From the NCBI GenBank assembly GCA_966250325.1, contig CBINGY010000010.1, forward strand, positions 31,486 to 95,485: a DNA stretch of 64,000 nucleotides, written 5' to 3'. A program made the position numbers and the translations under genes. Below the pieces are notes generated by a model. The model was given only the letters and a program-made list of their open reading frames with translations, made no database searches and was not told where the DNA came from. Source of the DNA: Jiulongibacter sp966250325 (GTDB lineage Bacteria; Bacteroidota; Bacteroidia; Cytophagales; Spirosomataceae). Positions 50,048-59,221 of the stretch are shown here, one piece after another; the first letter of the stretch is position 1, and each line of letters begins with the position of its first letter.

Positions 50048-52777
50048 ATGAGAATCCGTTTCCTACAGATTTTTCTGTCTGGTCTGCTAGGCTATCTGGC
50101 AGGGTTCTCTTCCTATGCCCAGATTTACGTGAGTCCCAGAACCTGTGCGGTAGATTTACAGCCTCAGTCCGGGGGCGGAGGGCAGAGCGGTGGTGGTCAG
50201 GGTACAGGTCAGGCTTTGGAAGGCTGTGCCAATCCCGTTTATTTCTTTGATCAGGATTCCAGCTCCACCAACTGGATCTGGAACTTTGGTGATCTCGATG
50301 GAGACGGAACTCCAGACGTTATCGATCGGATCCGTAATCCGCAACAGTATTTTACTTCCGCTGGAACTTATCCGGTGTCTCTCACACGTACCTTTGTCAA
50401 TGGAGACATTACTACCGAAACCATTTTTGTGGATGTGGCGGCTCCCATTGCATTCCGGCCTAAATTCAATGGGAAAGTGATTGCAGACACCACCGTGTGT
50501 GCCGCAGATAGTCTGGAACTGAATCCCTTCAAATTAAATCCTTTGGTGCCCGATTACAAATATCGCTGGTTCCCGGGCGGTGATACCACCAAAACGATTA
50601 AGGTAGGAACTTCGGGGTGTTATTCGGTAGAGGTGTCTGATCCTGTTACAGGCTGCTCACGAACCGCCCGCATCAATGTGACCTTTTGCTTTCAGCCGCC
50701 AAACAGTGGGGGAGGGAATGAATCCTGGTATTTCGGTAACGGATCTACGCTGGAGTTTAACTTCAACTCCGTACCTACAGTCAGAGATTCGCTGAGTGAC
50801 GACGGAGATATTTTTGGTCCTCCGGAAGACAGCCTTATTGGCATTGAACCTGTGCCGGGAGGTGCCAATCCTCTTGTGAATTCCACGAATTCAGCCATGG
50901 TTTACGGGCCCTCCGGCGAGCTGGCTTTTTATACCGATGGCTATAAACTTTACAATGGCCAGGATCAGGAAATTCTGGATGCCACAGGGGCTGGTTTGGG
51001 TATCACAGATCCTACCGCTTCTCAGGGACTCGTCATCATTCCCAAAGACGAGTGTTCCTCCTGCTCCTACACCAAATATTTTGTCTTTCATAAGGATAAA
51101 AGTACCGGGCTGCTGAGTTACTCGGTCATTGATATGCGGTATAACAACGGGCAAGGGCAGATCACCGAACGAAACATCCCCGTGGCCTACGATGTGACCG
51201 ACCGCATCGGGGTTGTTCCTGCGGCTGAAGGGTTTCAGATCATTTTCCATGATGAAGGCAATAACCAGATCAGAACCATGCAGGTAGATTCGCTGGGCCT
51301 GAATACCACCGTTACGGCCATAGGTACTCCGCAGGATTCCGGACTGGAAACCGGGCAGGTGGCGTTTAATGCCGATTATACCCAAATGGCACAGGGCGTT
51401 GTGATAGGGGGCCGTAATTATATCGAAGTGCTTAACCGCGACGAAACCACAGGCCAATTTGTGCTGGCCACGCAAATCCCCATACCCGGACCTGCCGGAA
51501 ATGCTCCTCCCGCCATTTACGGGGTTTCTTTTTCGCAAAGCGGAAACATGATTTATGCCACCGTGAGTGGGGACCCGGCTCTGGGTCAAACCTCCTATTT
51601 GTTGCAGATTCCGCTGTTTCTGGGTGATCCCGCGGCGGTTTCTTCACAGATTCAGATCATTGCCAGCTCCACTACCGATCAGTTTGGGTCCTTGCAACTG
51701 GGGCCGGTAGATCCCAATACCGATGAAGACAAGTTTCTGTACATGGCGGTCAAAGGAAGAGATAAGCTGGCGTATATTCAGGAGCCCGAAATATCCGGAA
51801 ACGCCGCTTTGGTGGGGTACATCAACGTAGCCAACGGCGTAGAGGTGAACGGCACCGTGGGTCTTGGCCTTCCCACCATCGTTTATGCTCCACAGGAGAA
51901 TGAGAGTCAGGGCGTCTCGGCCTCTTTTTCCGGAACCTGCTTCAATGTTACCACCAGCCTGAACGCCCAGGAAATCTGCAGCCCCATGCGTAATCAAATA
52001 ATTTGGGAGTTTGAAGATGGCACCTCGCTGAAAGGGAAAGACGTTTCTTATAAATTTCCAAAAACCGGCTGGAACAAGGTGACGCTGAGAATCAAAGTGT
52101 TCAAGACCTCGCCCATTAAAAGTGTAGTCAATTCGCAATTGCTGAATCAGGTGATCAATCTCACCGAGCCCGAATGTACCGAACTGGTGGTGGAAGACTC
52201 GGTCTATATCAAACCCGCCCCGGTCATTAATCTGCCAGAGGTTTCCTACATCTGCCTCGAAGACAGCATTGCCCTTGGGGGAAATTTTGCAGGAAATAAA
52301 ATTGACCCGAAGGTAAGCGGTGGTGGCGAACCTTATTCGTATCTCTGGATGACTACGCTCGATGTTCCCATTGGAGGAGGGGTAAACGCAACCGCACCTA
52401 TTCTGGAAGTGAAGGTGCCAGCCACCTACCGGCTTCAGGTAACGAATGTGTTCGGCTGTGAAACCAAACAGGACTTCACTCTGCTGGAAGGCTGTGAACC
52501 CAGAATCTATATTCCCGATGCCATGAATGTGAACTACCTGCCCAATTCCCAGTTTGAAATACGGGCTTTTCACATTCTGAATCCCCTGTTAAAAATCTAT
52601 AACCGCTGGGGAGAGGTGGTCTATGAAACCGATAACCTGGATATCCGCTGGGATGGCCGGGTAAATGGCCGCGTGCATTCTCCTACCTTGTATCCATATA
52701 TCCTCTTCTATGACGCCGAAGATTTTCCTGAACGTGGCAGACTGAAAGAAGTGGGCTCTGTCTGGGTTTTTCAATAG
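50048..52777 (+). CDS. Large type IX-secreted protein with PKD-like domains and gliding-type C-terminal domain
   Basis: A 909-residue exported protein. The signal peptide ends at SSYAQ, followed by a Gly/Gln-rich stretch and a PKD-like fold (WNFGDLDGDGTPD). A middle section (about 230-600) resembles a repeat-based propeller. A second PKD-like region (IWEFEDGTSLKGKDVSYKF) precedes the C-terminal about 90 residues (IYIPDAMNVNY, IYNRWGEVVYETDN, WDGRVNGR), which match the type B sorting domain of gliding-associated type IX substrates. The start at 50048 is set by the signal peptide. It is likely cell-surface or secreted; an adhesin-like role is inferred. Confidence 0.88.
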   Translation: MRIRFLQIFLSGLLGYLAGFSSYAQIYVSPRTCAVDLQPQSGGGGQSGGGQGTGQALEGCANPVYFFDQDSSSTNWIWNFGDLDGDGTPDVIDRIRNPQQYFTSAGTYPVSLTRTFVNGDITTETIFVDVAAPIAFRPKFNGKVIADTTVCAADSLELNPFKLNPLVPDYKYRWFPGGDTTKTIKVGTSGCYSVEVSDPVTGCSRTARINVTFCFQPPNSGGGNESWYFGNGSTLEFNFNSVPTVRDSLSDDGDIFGPPEDSLIGIEPVPGGANPLVNSTNSAMVYGPSGELAFYTDGYKLYNGQDQEILDATGAGLGITDPTASQGLVIIPKDECSSCSYTKYFVFHKDKSTGLLSYSVIDMRYNNGQGQITERNIPVAYDVTDRIGVVPAAEGFQIIFHDEGNNQIRTMQVDSLGLNTTVTAIGTPQDSGLETGQVAFNADYTQMAQGVVIGGRNYIEVLNRDETTGQFVLATQIPIPGPAGNAPPAIYGVSFSQSGNMIYATVSGDPALGQTSYLLQIPLFLGDPAAVSSQIQIIASSTTDQFGSLQLGPVDPNTDEDKFLYMAVKGRDKLAYIQEPEISGNAALVGYINVANGVEVNGTVGLGLPTIVYAPQENESQGVSASFSGTCFNVTTSLNAQEICSPMRNQIIWEFEDGTSLKGKDVSYKFPKTGWNKVTLRIKVFKTSPIKSVVNSQLLNQVINLTEPECTELVVEDSVYIKPAPVINLPEVSYICLEDSIALGGNFAGNKIDPKVSGGGEPYSYLWMTTLDVPIGGGVNATAPILEVKVPATYRLQVTNVFGCETKQDFTLLEGCEPRIYIPDAMNVNYLPNSQFEIRAFHILNPLLKIYNRWGEVVYETDNLDIRWDGRVNGRVHSPTLYPYILFYDAEDFPERGRLKEVGSVWVFQ

Positions 52778-52786
52778 CCCGTTTCT

Positions 52787-52815
52787 TTGTCTCATCCGGC
52801 TTATTTGTATTTTTG
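52787..52815 (+). promoter_or_regulatory. Promoter of ruvB
   Basis: TTG (52787-52789) and TATTTTTG (52808-52815) are 18 nt apart; the -7 box ends 22 nt before the ruvB ATG. Confidence 0.65.
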
Positions 52816-52837
52816 ATCAAATGAAGTACCTTGCCGC

Positions 52838-53863
52838 ATGCGAGAAGATTACCTGAACCCCGAGTCTGGCCGTTTAAGCCCCGTTGATAAAGATATCGAA
52901 CGGGCTCTGAGACCTTTGAGCTTTGATGACTTCACGGGACAGGATAAGGTTCTGGAAAATCTTAAAGTGTTTGTTCAGGCGGCCCGTCAGCGGGAAGAGG
53001 CTCTGGATCATGTGCTTCTGCATGGCCCTCCAGGTTTGGGAAAAACCACCCTTTCCTACATCATTGCCAATGAGCTGGGTTCTGAAATTAAGATTACTTC
53101 AGGCCCGGTACTCGATAAACCGAGCGATCTGGCCGGCCTGCTCACCAATCTGGAGACCAATGACGTACTCTTCATTGATGAGATTCACCGGCTTAATCCC
53201 ATCGTGGAAGAATACCTGTATTCCGCCATGGAGGACTATAAGATCGATATCATGCTGGATTCGGGACCAAACGCCCGCTCAGTGCAGATATCACTCAATC
53301 CCTTTACGCTGGTAGGAGCCACCACCCGGGCAGGTTTGCTTACCTCTCCGTTAAGGGCTCGTTTTGGGATTAACTCAAGACTTGAATATTACGACGCCAA
53401 ACTGCTGAGTACCATCGTGGAGCGGTCTGCCTATATCCTTAAAACGCCTATTGATGAGGAAGGTGCCTTTGAAATTGCCCGCCGCAGCCGTGGTACCCCC
53501 CGTATTGCCAATAACCTGCTGCGGCGTACCCGTGATTTTGCTCAGGTAAAAGGAACGGGTAAAATTGATCTCAACATTGCGAAAATGGCATTGGGTGCAT
53601 TGGACGTAGATGAACACGGCCTCGACGAAATGGATAATCGGATTTTATTTACGATTATTGACAAATTTAAGGGAGGCCCGGTGGGTCTGAGCACCATTGC
53701 CACAGCCTGCGGAGAGGAAGCCGAAACCATTGAAGAGGTGTATGAGCCTTTTTTAATTCAGGAAGGTTTTCTGAAACGTACCTCCCGCGGCCGGGAAGCC
53801 ACAGAAAAAGCCTATGCTCACCTCAAAATTGTACCCAAGTACCGCATGGGGGAGCTATTTTAA
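52838..53863 (+). CDS. ruvB: Holliday junction branch migration helicase RuvB
   Basis: A 341-residue AAA+ motor. Walker A is GPPGLGKTTLS, Walker B FIDEIHRLNP, sensor I VGATTRAGLL, the Arg finger region SPLRARFG, and the winged-helix C-terminus ends near EPFLIQEGFLKRTSRGR. It has its own promoter, and the glycogen synthase gene follows 15 nt later. Confidence 0.98.
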   Translation: MREDYLNPESGRLSPVDKDIERALRPLSFDDFTGQDKVLENLKVFVQAARQREEALDHVLLHGPPGLGKTTLSYIIANELGSEIKITSGPVLDKPSDLAGLLTNLETNDVLFIDEIHRLNPIVEEYLYSAMEDYKIDIMLDSGPNARSVQISLNPFTLVGATTRAGLLTSPLRARFGINSRLEYYDAKLLSTIVERSAYILKTPIDEEGAFEIARRSRGTPRIANNLLRRTRDFAQVKGTGKIDLNIAKMALGALDVDEHGLDEMDNRILFTIIDKFKGGPVGLSTIATACGEEAETIEEVYEPFLIQEGFLKRTSRGREATEKAYAHLKIVPKYRMGELF

Positions 53864-53878
53864 TACAACAAACAACCT

Positions 53879-55735
53879 ATGGAATCAAAAAAGAAATTAA
53901 GCTCTGCTGCAGAGGTGGTGAAAATTGAACCCCGCGAACAGAACAAGGAAGTACTGTTTGAACTGGCCTGGGAAGTTTGTAACCAGGTAGGGGGGATTTA
54001 TACCGTGATCCGGTCAAAAGTGCCTGCAATGGTGGAGAAATGGGGAGACAACTATTGTCTTATCGGGCCGTATTTTCCGCAAACTGCCGCCATTGAATTT
54101 GAGGAGGTAAACGATGATTCGGTATTCTGTAAAACTGCCGAAAAGCTTAAGGCAGAAGGCATGAATGTGCACTATGGCCGCTGGCTGGTGACGGGTCGTC
54201 CGCACATCATTCTGGTAGATATCAAAGAAACCCTTACTCAGGTAGATAACCTCAAATTTGAGCTATGGGATAAACACCAGATCAGCACCATCAATGCTGA
54301 ACCACTGGTAAACAGTGTACTGGCTTTCGGGGCTATGGCCGAGGGGTATCTCACCGAGTTTGTGAACGCCAACTCCCGCAAATTCGGCATCATCGCCCAT
54401 TTTCATGAGTGGATGTCTGCCGTTCCTATCCTGAACCTCCGGAAAAACAACGTGCCCCTGGCTACAGTATTCACTACACATGCCACCATGCTGGGTAGAT
54501 ACATTGCCGGTAATGTGGATGATTTCTACGAACACCTGCCCTCCTACAACTGGAAAGAGGAAGCCCGTAATTACGGCATCGAAGCTCAGGCCGGCATTGA
54601 ACATGAAGCGGCTCAATTGTGTCATGTGCTCACCACCGTTTCTGATATCACCGCCAAGGAGTGTGAGGTGTTTTTTGAACGGAAATGTGACCTCATTCTG
54701 CCAAACGGATTAAATATCACCCGGTTTGCCGCTACTCATGAATTTCAGAACCTCCATTTGAAATACAAGCAAAAGATCAATCAGTTTGTGATGGCTCATT
54801 TCTTTCAGTCATACAGCTGGGATCTCGACAATACCCTGTATTTCTTCACCTCGGGCCGGTATGAGTTTAAAAACAAAGGCTATGACCTCACCCTGGAGGC
54901 TTTGAAACGCCTGAATTTCAAACTGGTAAAAAACAACGTGGATACCCGTGTGATCATGTTTATTATCACCCGTAACCCCGTAAAATCGATCAATCCCGAC
55001 GTGCTGCAGTCGCGGGCAGTGATGCAGGAGATCAAAGAAACCTGCGAAGCCATTGAAAAGCAGCTGGGCGAAGAACTCTTCTATGCATCGGCTTCCAATG
55101 AAGATCCCAATATGCCCGATCTCAATCAGTTTGTGGACGAATACTGGAAACTTCGCCTACGGCGTACCATTCAGACCTGGAAAACCAAAAGCCTGCCCAC
55201 TACGGTGACGCATCTGCTGGAAGGGCCCGATGACATCACCCGCTTTTTCGATCAGTCAAATCTCAAAAACCACGAGCAGGATCGGGTGAAGTTTGTGTAT
55301 CATCCTGATTTTATTTCACCGACCAATCCGCTGTTCGGACTCGAATATGGTCAGTTTGTGAGGGGCTGCCACCTGGGTATTTTCCCGAGTTATTACGAGC
55401 CCTGGGGATATACTCCGCTGGAATGTGTGATCCGTGGAATACCTACGGTGACCTCCGATCTTTCCGGTTTCGGTGATTTCATGTTACAGATCATGAAAGA
55501 CTATGAAAATGTGGGGGTGTATGTGGTAGATCGTAAAGACAAAAACTTTGATCAGGCTGCCGAGCAGCTGGCCAATCTCCTCTATAAATTTGTAACGATG
55601 GATCGCCGGGAGCGAATTATGCAGCGAAACCGCGTAGAAAATTTCTCCGATATTTTCGATTGGGTCAATCTCCGTTCCTATTACGATACCGCTCACGAAC
55701 TGGCTTCCAGAAAGGTAGGAGTGAAATTAAAATAG
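53879..55735 (+). CDS. Glycogen synthase, eukaryote-like GT3 family
   Basis: A 618-residue glycogen synthase of the GT3 type found in fungi and animals, rather than the GlgA (GT5) type of most bacteria. LAWEVCNQVGGIYTVIRSKVPA is the donor-binding N-terminal block, AHFHEWMSA and TVFTTHATMLGRY follow, and the active region is PSYYEPWGYTPLECVIRGIPTV. It uses UDP-glucose in eukaryotes; donor use here is inferred. It begins 15 nt after ruvB, suggesting cotranscription. Confidence 0.93.
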   Translation: MESKKKLSSAAEVVKIEPREQNKEVLFELAWEVCNQVGGIYTVIRSKVPAMVEKWGDNYCLIGPYFPQTAAIEFEEVNDDSVFCKTAEKLKAEGMNVHYGRWLVTGRPHIILVDIKETLTQVDNLKFELWDKHQISTINAEPLVNSVLAFGAMAEGYLTEFVNANSRKFGIIAHFHEWMSAVPILNLRKNNVPLATVFTTHATMLGRYIAGNVDDFYEHLPSYNWKEEARNYGIEAQAGIEHEAAQLCHVLTTVSDITAKECEVFFERKCDLILPNGLNITRFAATHEFQNLHLKYKQKINQFVMAHFFQSYSWDLDNTLYFFTSGRYEFKNKGYDLTLEALKRLNFKLVKNNVDTRVIMFIITRNPVKSINPDVLQSRAVMQEIKETCEAIEKQLGEELFYASASNEDPNMPDLNQFVDEYWKLRLRRTIQTWKTKSLPTTVTHLLEGPDDITRFFDQSNLKNHEQDRVKFVYHPDFISPTNPLFGLEYGQFVRGCHLGIFPSYYEPWGYTPLECVIRGIPTVTSDLSGFGDFMLQIMKDYENVGVYVVDRKDKNFDQAAEQLANLLYKFVTMDRRERIMQRNRVENFSDIFDWVNLRSYYDTAHELASRKVGVKLK

Positions 55736-55808
55736 GTAAAGTAGCTATTTAGTATTGGGCTATGTAATCAATTGATAGTCTGTGAAATGTAAAATTGTGG
55801 GCCATGTC

Positions 55809-55839
55809 TTGTCTTAAAATGGTACAATTTCTACTTTTG
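55809..55839 (+). promoter_or_regulatory. Promoter of plsY
   Basis: TTG (55809-55811) and TACTTTTG (55832-55839) have the ideal 20-nt spacing; the box is 30 nt from the plsY ATG. Confidence 0.8.
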
Positions 55840-55869
55840 CAGACTATTTTTTATTGATTCATTTTTCCT

Positions 55870-56466
55870 ATGCTTCAGTTTTCGGTATTTCTGCTGTTTG
55901 CCTACCTCATGGGATCTATCCCTACGGCTGTTTTGTATGGCCGTCTGGTACACGGTGTCGATATCCGGAAACACGGATCGGGTAATGCGGGAGCTACCAA
56001 CTCCCTGCGGGTACTGGGCAAAAAAGCAGGAATCACTGTACTGATCATTGATATGCTCAAGGGCATCATTCCCATTCTTATTTGCCGGTATTTCTTTTCC
56101 AATGATCCCGAAGACCTCATTCTTATCGGTTTCGCGGCGGTAGTCGGGCATCTTTTGCCCGTGTTTGCGGGTTTCAGAGGCGGGAAAGGTGTGGCTACTT
56201 CATTTGGGGTTATTCTGGCTCTTTATCCGCTGGCGGCTCTCATCTGTCTGTTGGTTTTTCTGATCCTTGTCTATCTCACCCGCTATGTTTCCTTATCGTC
56301 TATGGCGGGTTCTCTTACTTTTTTGGTGTATAGCCTCATTGCTCTTCCAGACCTCCGGTTTTTTCAACTGATGTGTCTGGTGCTTTTTCTGGTGCTTGTG
56401 TACATGCACCGGGCCAATATTAAACGCCTGATCAACGGTACGGAAAACCGTTATCCGCCTAAATAG
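55870..56466 (+). CDS. plsY: Acyl-phosphate glycerol-3-phosphate acyltransferase PlsY
   Basis: A 198-residue membrane enzyme that makes lysophosphatidate from acyl-phosphate and glycerol-3-phosphate. It has five to seven hydrophobic helices. The three conserved loops are visible: GSIPTAVLYGRL, HGSGNAGATNSLRVLG and FRGGKGVATSFG; a late HRANIKRLINGTENR ends it. It has its own promoter. Confidence 0.96.
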   Translation: MLQFSVFLLFAYLMGSIPTAVLYGRLVHGVDIRKHGSGNAGATNSLRVLGKKAGITVLIIDMLKGIIPILICRYFFSNDPEDLILIGFAAVVGHLLPVFAGFRGGKGVATSFGVILALYPLAALICLLVFLILVYLTRYVSLSSMAGSLTFLVYSLIALPDLRFFQLMCLVLFLVLVYMHRANIKRLINGTENRYPPK

Positions 56467-56611
56467 AAATATTCCTCTACGGAGGATTGAGGACAAAATC
56501 CTTTTAGATGTTCAAAAGCGGTTAAAATAGATAGAAAGAAAATTTACTTACTAAGTGAATTATAACTTTAGAAGGAATAAAAGTCGGTAATAATCATTGT
56601 TCTTTAGCGGT

Positions 56612-56767
56612 TGTCCTCGCCGGACAGGCCATACTTTTTTTCGAAAAAAAGTATGCAAAAAAACATTGCCAAAATAAACTTGTACACTTAAGGTTTCTTT
56701 AATTCCTCCGATCTGCAACTATTAATTGGGAAACCTTAAGCGTACTTCGAACAGTATTTTGGCAAAT
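56612..56767. repeat. Block of three consecutive inverted repeats
   Basis: First, TGTCC/GGACA with loop TCGCC (56612-56626). Second, a perfect 26-nt palindrome (56630-56655) with arms CATACTTTTTTT and AAAAAAAGTATG around CG. Third, a long imperfect hairpin (56665-56767) whose ends are TTGCCAAAATA and TATTTTGGCAA and whose middle holds CTTAAGGTTTC/GAAACCTTAAG. It could be a miniature mobile element, a small RNA or a compound terminator. Confidence 0.7.
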
Positions 56768-57005
56768 CGGACTTGTGATTTATGCAGGATATCTAAATGT
56801 TCCGATACTTCTCAAGGTAGAATAAATTGAAAAGGAATAAAGTATCATATTAGAATTTTATGAGTTCTAGCTATAATTTTTTTAGGTATTATTGAAGGCT
56901 TTAATTAATGGAAGAGAAACAAGACAAATCCATACAAAAACTATCCAATTGGATATGGATCTGGTGAGTCTAAATCAAAATTCAGTTCTGTTCAACGAAA
57001 AGGGC

Positions 57006-57013
57006 TAACTTTG
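57006..57013 (+). promoter_or_regulatory. Promoter -7 element for the dipeptidase operon
   Basis: TAACTTTG fits the consensus and lies 19 nt before the GTG start at 57033. Confidence 0.65.
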
Positions 57014-57032
57014 TGGGGTAAATAAGTAGCCC

Positions 57033-58412
57033 GTGATACGTACGCTCCCTGAAGATACAAAACAACGCTTTCTGGACGAACTCTTTGAGTTTCTCCGCAT
57101 ACCCTCTGTAAGTGCAGATCCCCGGTTTGCATCGGATATGCAGACGGCCGCAGAATGGATCAAAAACCGACTGCTGGATGCCGGTCTTGATCTTGCAGAA
57201 GTTTGTCAAACTGCCGGCCACCCGGTGGTCTATGCCGAAAAAATTTTTGACCCCGCTCTGCCCACCATCCTCACCTATGGCCATTACGATGTGCAGCCTG
57301 CCGATCCCTACGAACTCTGGGACAGTGCTCCTTTCGAACCGGTAATCCGCAAAACTTCGGTACATCCCGAAGGTGCCATTTTTGCCCGTGGAGCCTGTGA
57401 CGACAAAGGCCAGATTTATATGCACGTAAAGGCTCTGGAAGGCATGATCGCCTCCGGAACTTTGCCCTGTAATGTCAAAATCATGTTTGAAGGGGAAGAG
57501 GAGGTAGGTTCAGAAAACCTGGAAAGCTTTGTACGGGAAAATAAAGAACGTCTGGCCGCCGATATCATCCTGATCTCCGATACGTCTATCATCGCGAATG
57601 ACATTCCTTCGGTAGAAACAGGGCTTCGGGGTCTTTCTTACATGGAGGTGGAAGTAACCGGACCGAACCGCGATCTTCACTCGGGTGTATATGGAGGTGC
57701 CGTGGCCAATCCCATTCATGTGCTCAGCCAAATGATAGCTTCGATGCACGATGAAAACGGACGTATTACCATTCCCGGTTTCTACGATAAAGTGATCGAA
57801 CTCTCTGCCGACGAACGCGATGCTCTGGAAGCTGCTCCCTTTGATGAAAAGGCGTATATGCAGGATCTGGCCATTGACGCTGTTCAGGGCGAAACGGGAT
57901 ATACCACCTGGGAGCGGGCAGCTATTCGTCCCACGCTGGATGTGAACGGGATCTGGGGCGGCTATACCGGAGAAGGCTCCAAAACGGTGCTCCCTTCCAA
58001 AGCTTCCGCCAAAATTTCGATGCGGCTGGTACCCGATCAGGATTGGAAGGAAATCTCCGATCTTTTCGCAGCTCATTTCAAGGCCATCGCTCCGCCTTCT
58101 GTGAAAGTGAAGGTAAGCCGCCACCACGGCGGGCAGCCTTATGTGACTCCCACAGATTCTGCAGGTTACAAAGCGGCATTTAAGGCCATGGAAGAAGCCT
58201 TTGGCAAAACTCCGGTTCCTACCCGGGGTGGCGGCAGCATTCCTATCGTGGCCCTCTTTGAAGAAGTATTAGGCCTGAAATCCATTCTTTTTGGCTTTGG
58301 CCTGGATTCAGATGCTCTTCATTCGCCCAATGAGCATTACGGGGTGGTCAATTTCTTTAAAGGCATAGAAGCTATTCCTTTGTTTTATAAACATTTTGCT
58401 CAAAACGCATGA
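57033..58412 (+). CDS. M20-family dipeptidase/metallopeptidase
   Basis: A 459-residue dinuclear zinc peptidase. The first metal-binding His is in YGHYDVQP, the bridging Asp in RGACDDKGQ, the catalytic Glu pair in FEGEEEVGSEN, and further ligands in ISDTSI and the late His in DSDALHSPNEHYG. It likely hydrolyses dipeptides or N-acyl amino acids in the cytoplasm. The start is GTG. It overlaps murQ by 4 nt (ATGA), opening a three-gene operon. Confidence 0.93.
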   Translation: MIRTLPEDTKQRFLDELFEFLRIPSVSADPRFASDMQTAAEWIKNRLLDAGLDLAEVCQTAGHPVVYAEKIFDPALPTILTYGHYDVQPADPYELWDSAPFEPVIRKTSVHPEGAIFARGACDDKGQIYMHVKALEGMIASGTLPCNVKIMFEGEEEVGSENLESFVRENKERLAADIILISDTSIIANDIPSVETGLRGLSYMEVEVTGPNRDLHSGVYGGAVANPIHVLSQMIASMHDENGRITIPGFYDKVIELSADERDALEAAPFDEKAYMQDLAIDAVQGETGYTTWERAAIRPTLDVNGIWGGYTGEGSKTVLPSKASAKISMRLVPDQDWKEISDLFAAHFKAIAPPSVKVKVSRHHGGQPYVTPTDSAGYKAAFKAMEEAFGKTPVPTRGGGSIPIVALFEEVLGLKSILFGFGLDSDALHSPNEHYGVVNFFKGIEAIPLFYKHFAQNA

Positions 58413-59221
58413 TACAAGCAAGCACCGAGGCTCCGTCTCATTATTCTGATCTGGACAAAATGCCCGTCCGCGATATTCTGGAAGGCATCAATGCAGAAGA
58501 TAAAACGGTACCTCACGCCGTAGAAAAAGTACTACCGGCCATTGAAACGCTGATAGAACAGATTGTGCCCCGTATGAAGCAGGGGGGGCGTCTTTTCTAC
58601 ATAGGTGCCGGTACCAGCGGCAGATTAGGAATTGTAGATGCCTCAGAATGTCCGCCCACCTATGGGGTTCCTCATGGCCTCGTAGTGGGAATTATGGCGG
58701 GTGGAGATGCTGCCATACGTAAGGCTGTGGAGTTTGCCGAAGACGATGAGCAGCAGGCCTGGAAAGATCTGGAATCCTTTCAGCCGAACTATAACGATAC
58801 GGTGATCGGAATCGCTGCCAGCGGACGTACCCCCTACGTCATCGGAGGCCTGAAGGCTGCGAATGAAGCCGGTCTGCTTACCGGTTGTATCGTTTGCAAT
58901 GAGGGCTCTGCCGTAGCGGCTGCCGCCCAATATCCCATCGAAGTAGTGGTAGGTCCCGAATTTGTGACGGGCAGCACCCGCATGAAATCGGGAACCGCAC
59001 AAAAGCTGGTGCTCAATATGATTTCTACCACGGTGATGATCAGGCTGGGCCATGTGAAAGGAAATAAAATGGTGGATATGCAGCTATCGAACGAAAAGCT
59101 GGTTGACCGCGGCACCAAAATGGTGATGCAGGAGCTCGGTGTTTCCGACTATGAGTTTGCCCGCGAGCTGCTTCTGAAATACGGAAGTGTTCGTAAAGCC
59201 GTGGATAGTCAGCAGGGATGA
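58409..59221 (+). CDS. murQ: N-acetylmuramic acid 6-phosphate etherase
   Basis: A 270-residue SIS-domain lyase that splits MurNAc-6-phosphate into GlcNAc-6-phosphate and lactate in cell-wall recycling. YIGAGTSGRLGIVDASECPPTYG is the defining N-terminal block, with GIAASGRTPYVIGGL and PEFVTGSTRMKSGTAQKL following. It overlaps both neighbours by 4 nt. With the dipeptidase it makes a wall-recycling theme, echoed by the dipeptide epimerase at 35 kb. Confidence 0.95.
   Translation: MIQASTEAPSHYSDLDKMPVRDILEGINAEDKTVPHAVEKVLPAIETLIEQIVPRMKQGGRLFYIGAGTSGRLGIVDASECPPTYGVPHGLVVGIMAGGDAAIRKAVEFAEDDEQQAWKDLESFQPNYNDTVIGIAASGRTPYVIGGLKAANEAGLLTGCIVCNEGSAVAAAAQYPIEVVVGPEFVTGSTRMKSGTAQKLVLNMISTTVMIRLGHVKGNKMVDMQLSNEKLVDRGTKMVMQELGVSDYEFARELLLKYGSVRKAVDSQQG

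Larger units (their letters stand above)
56467..57032. other. Long non-coding spacer with inverted repeats
   Basis: These 566 nt hold no gene I can support. They contain a cluster of three inverted repeats (56612-56767), a 14-bp palindrome TATCCAATTGGATA at 56942-56955, and the promoter of the dipeptidase. Two tiny frames (12 codons from the ATG at 56653, 19 codons from 56908) were seen but have no support. Confidence 0.6.

Noticed and set aside
51644..52573. 309-codon open frame antisense to the type IX-secreted protein
   Set aside because: It is a shadow of codon bias in the large plus-strand gene, and no signal, domain or promoter supports it.
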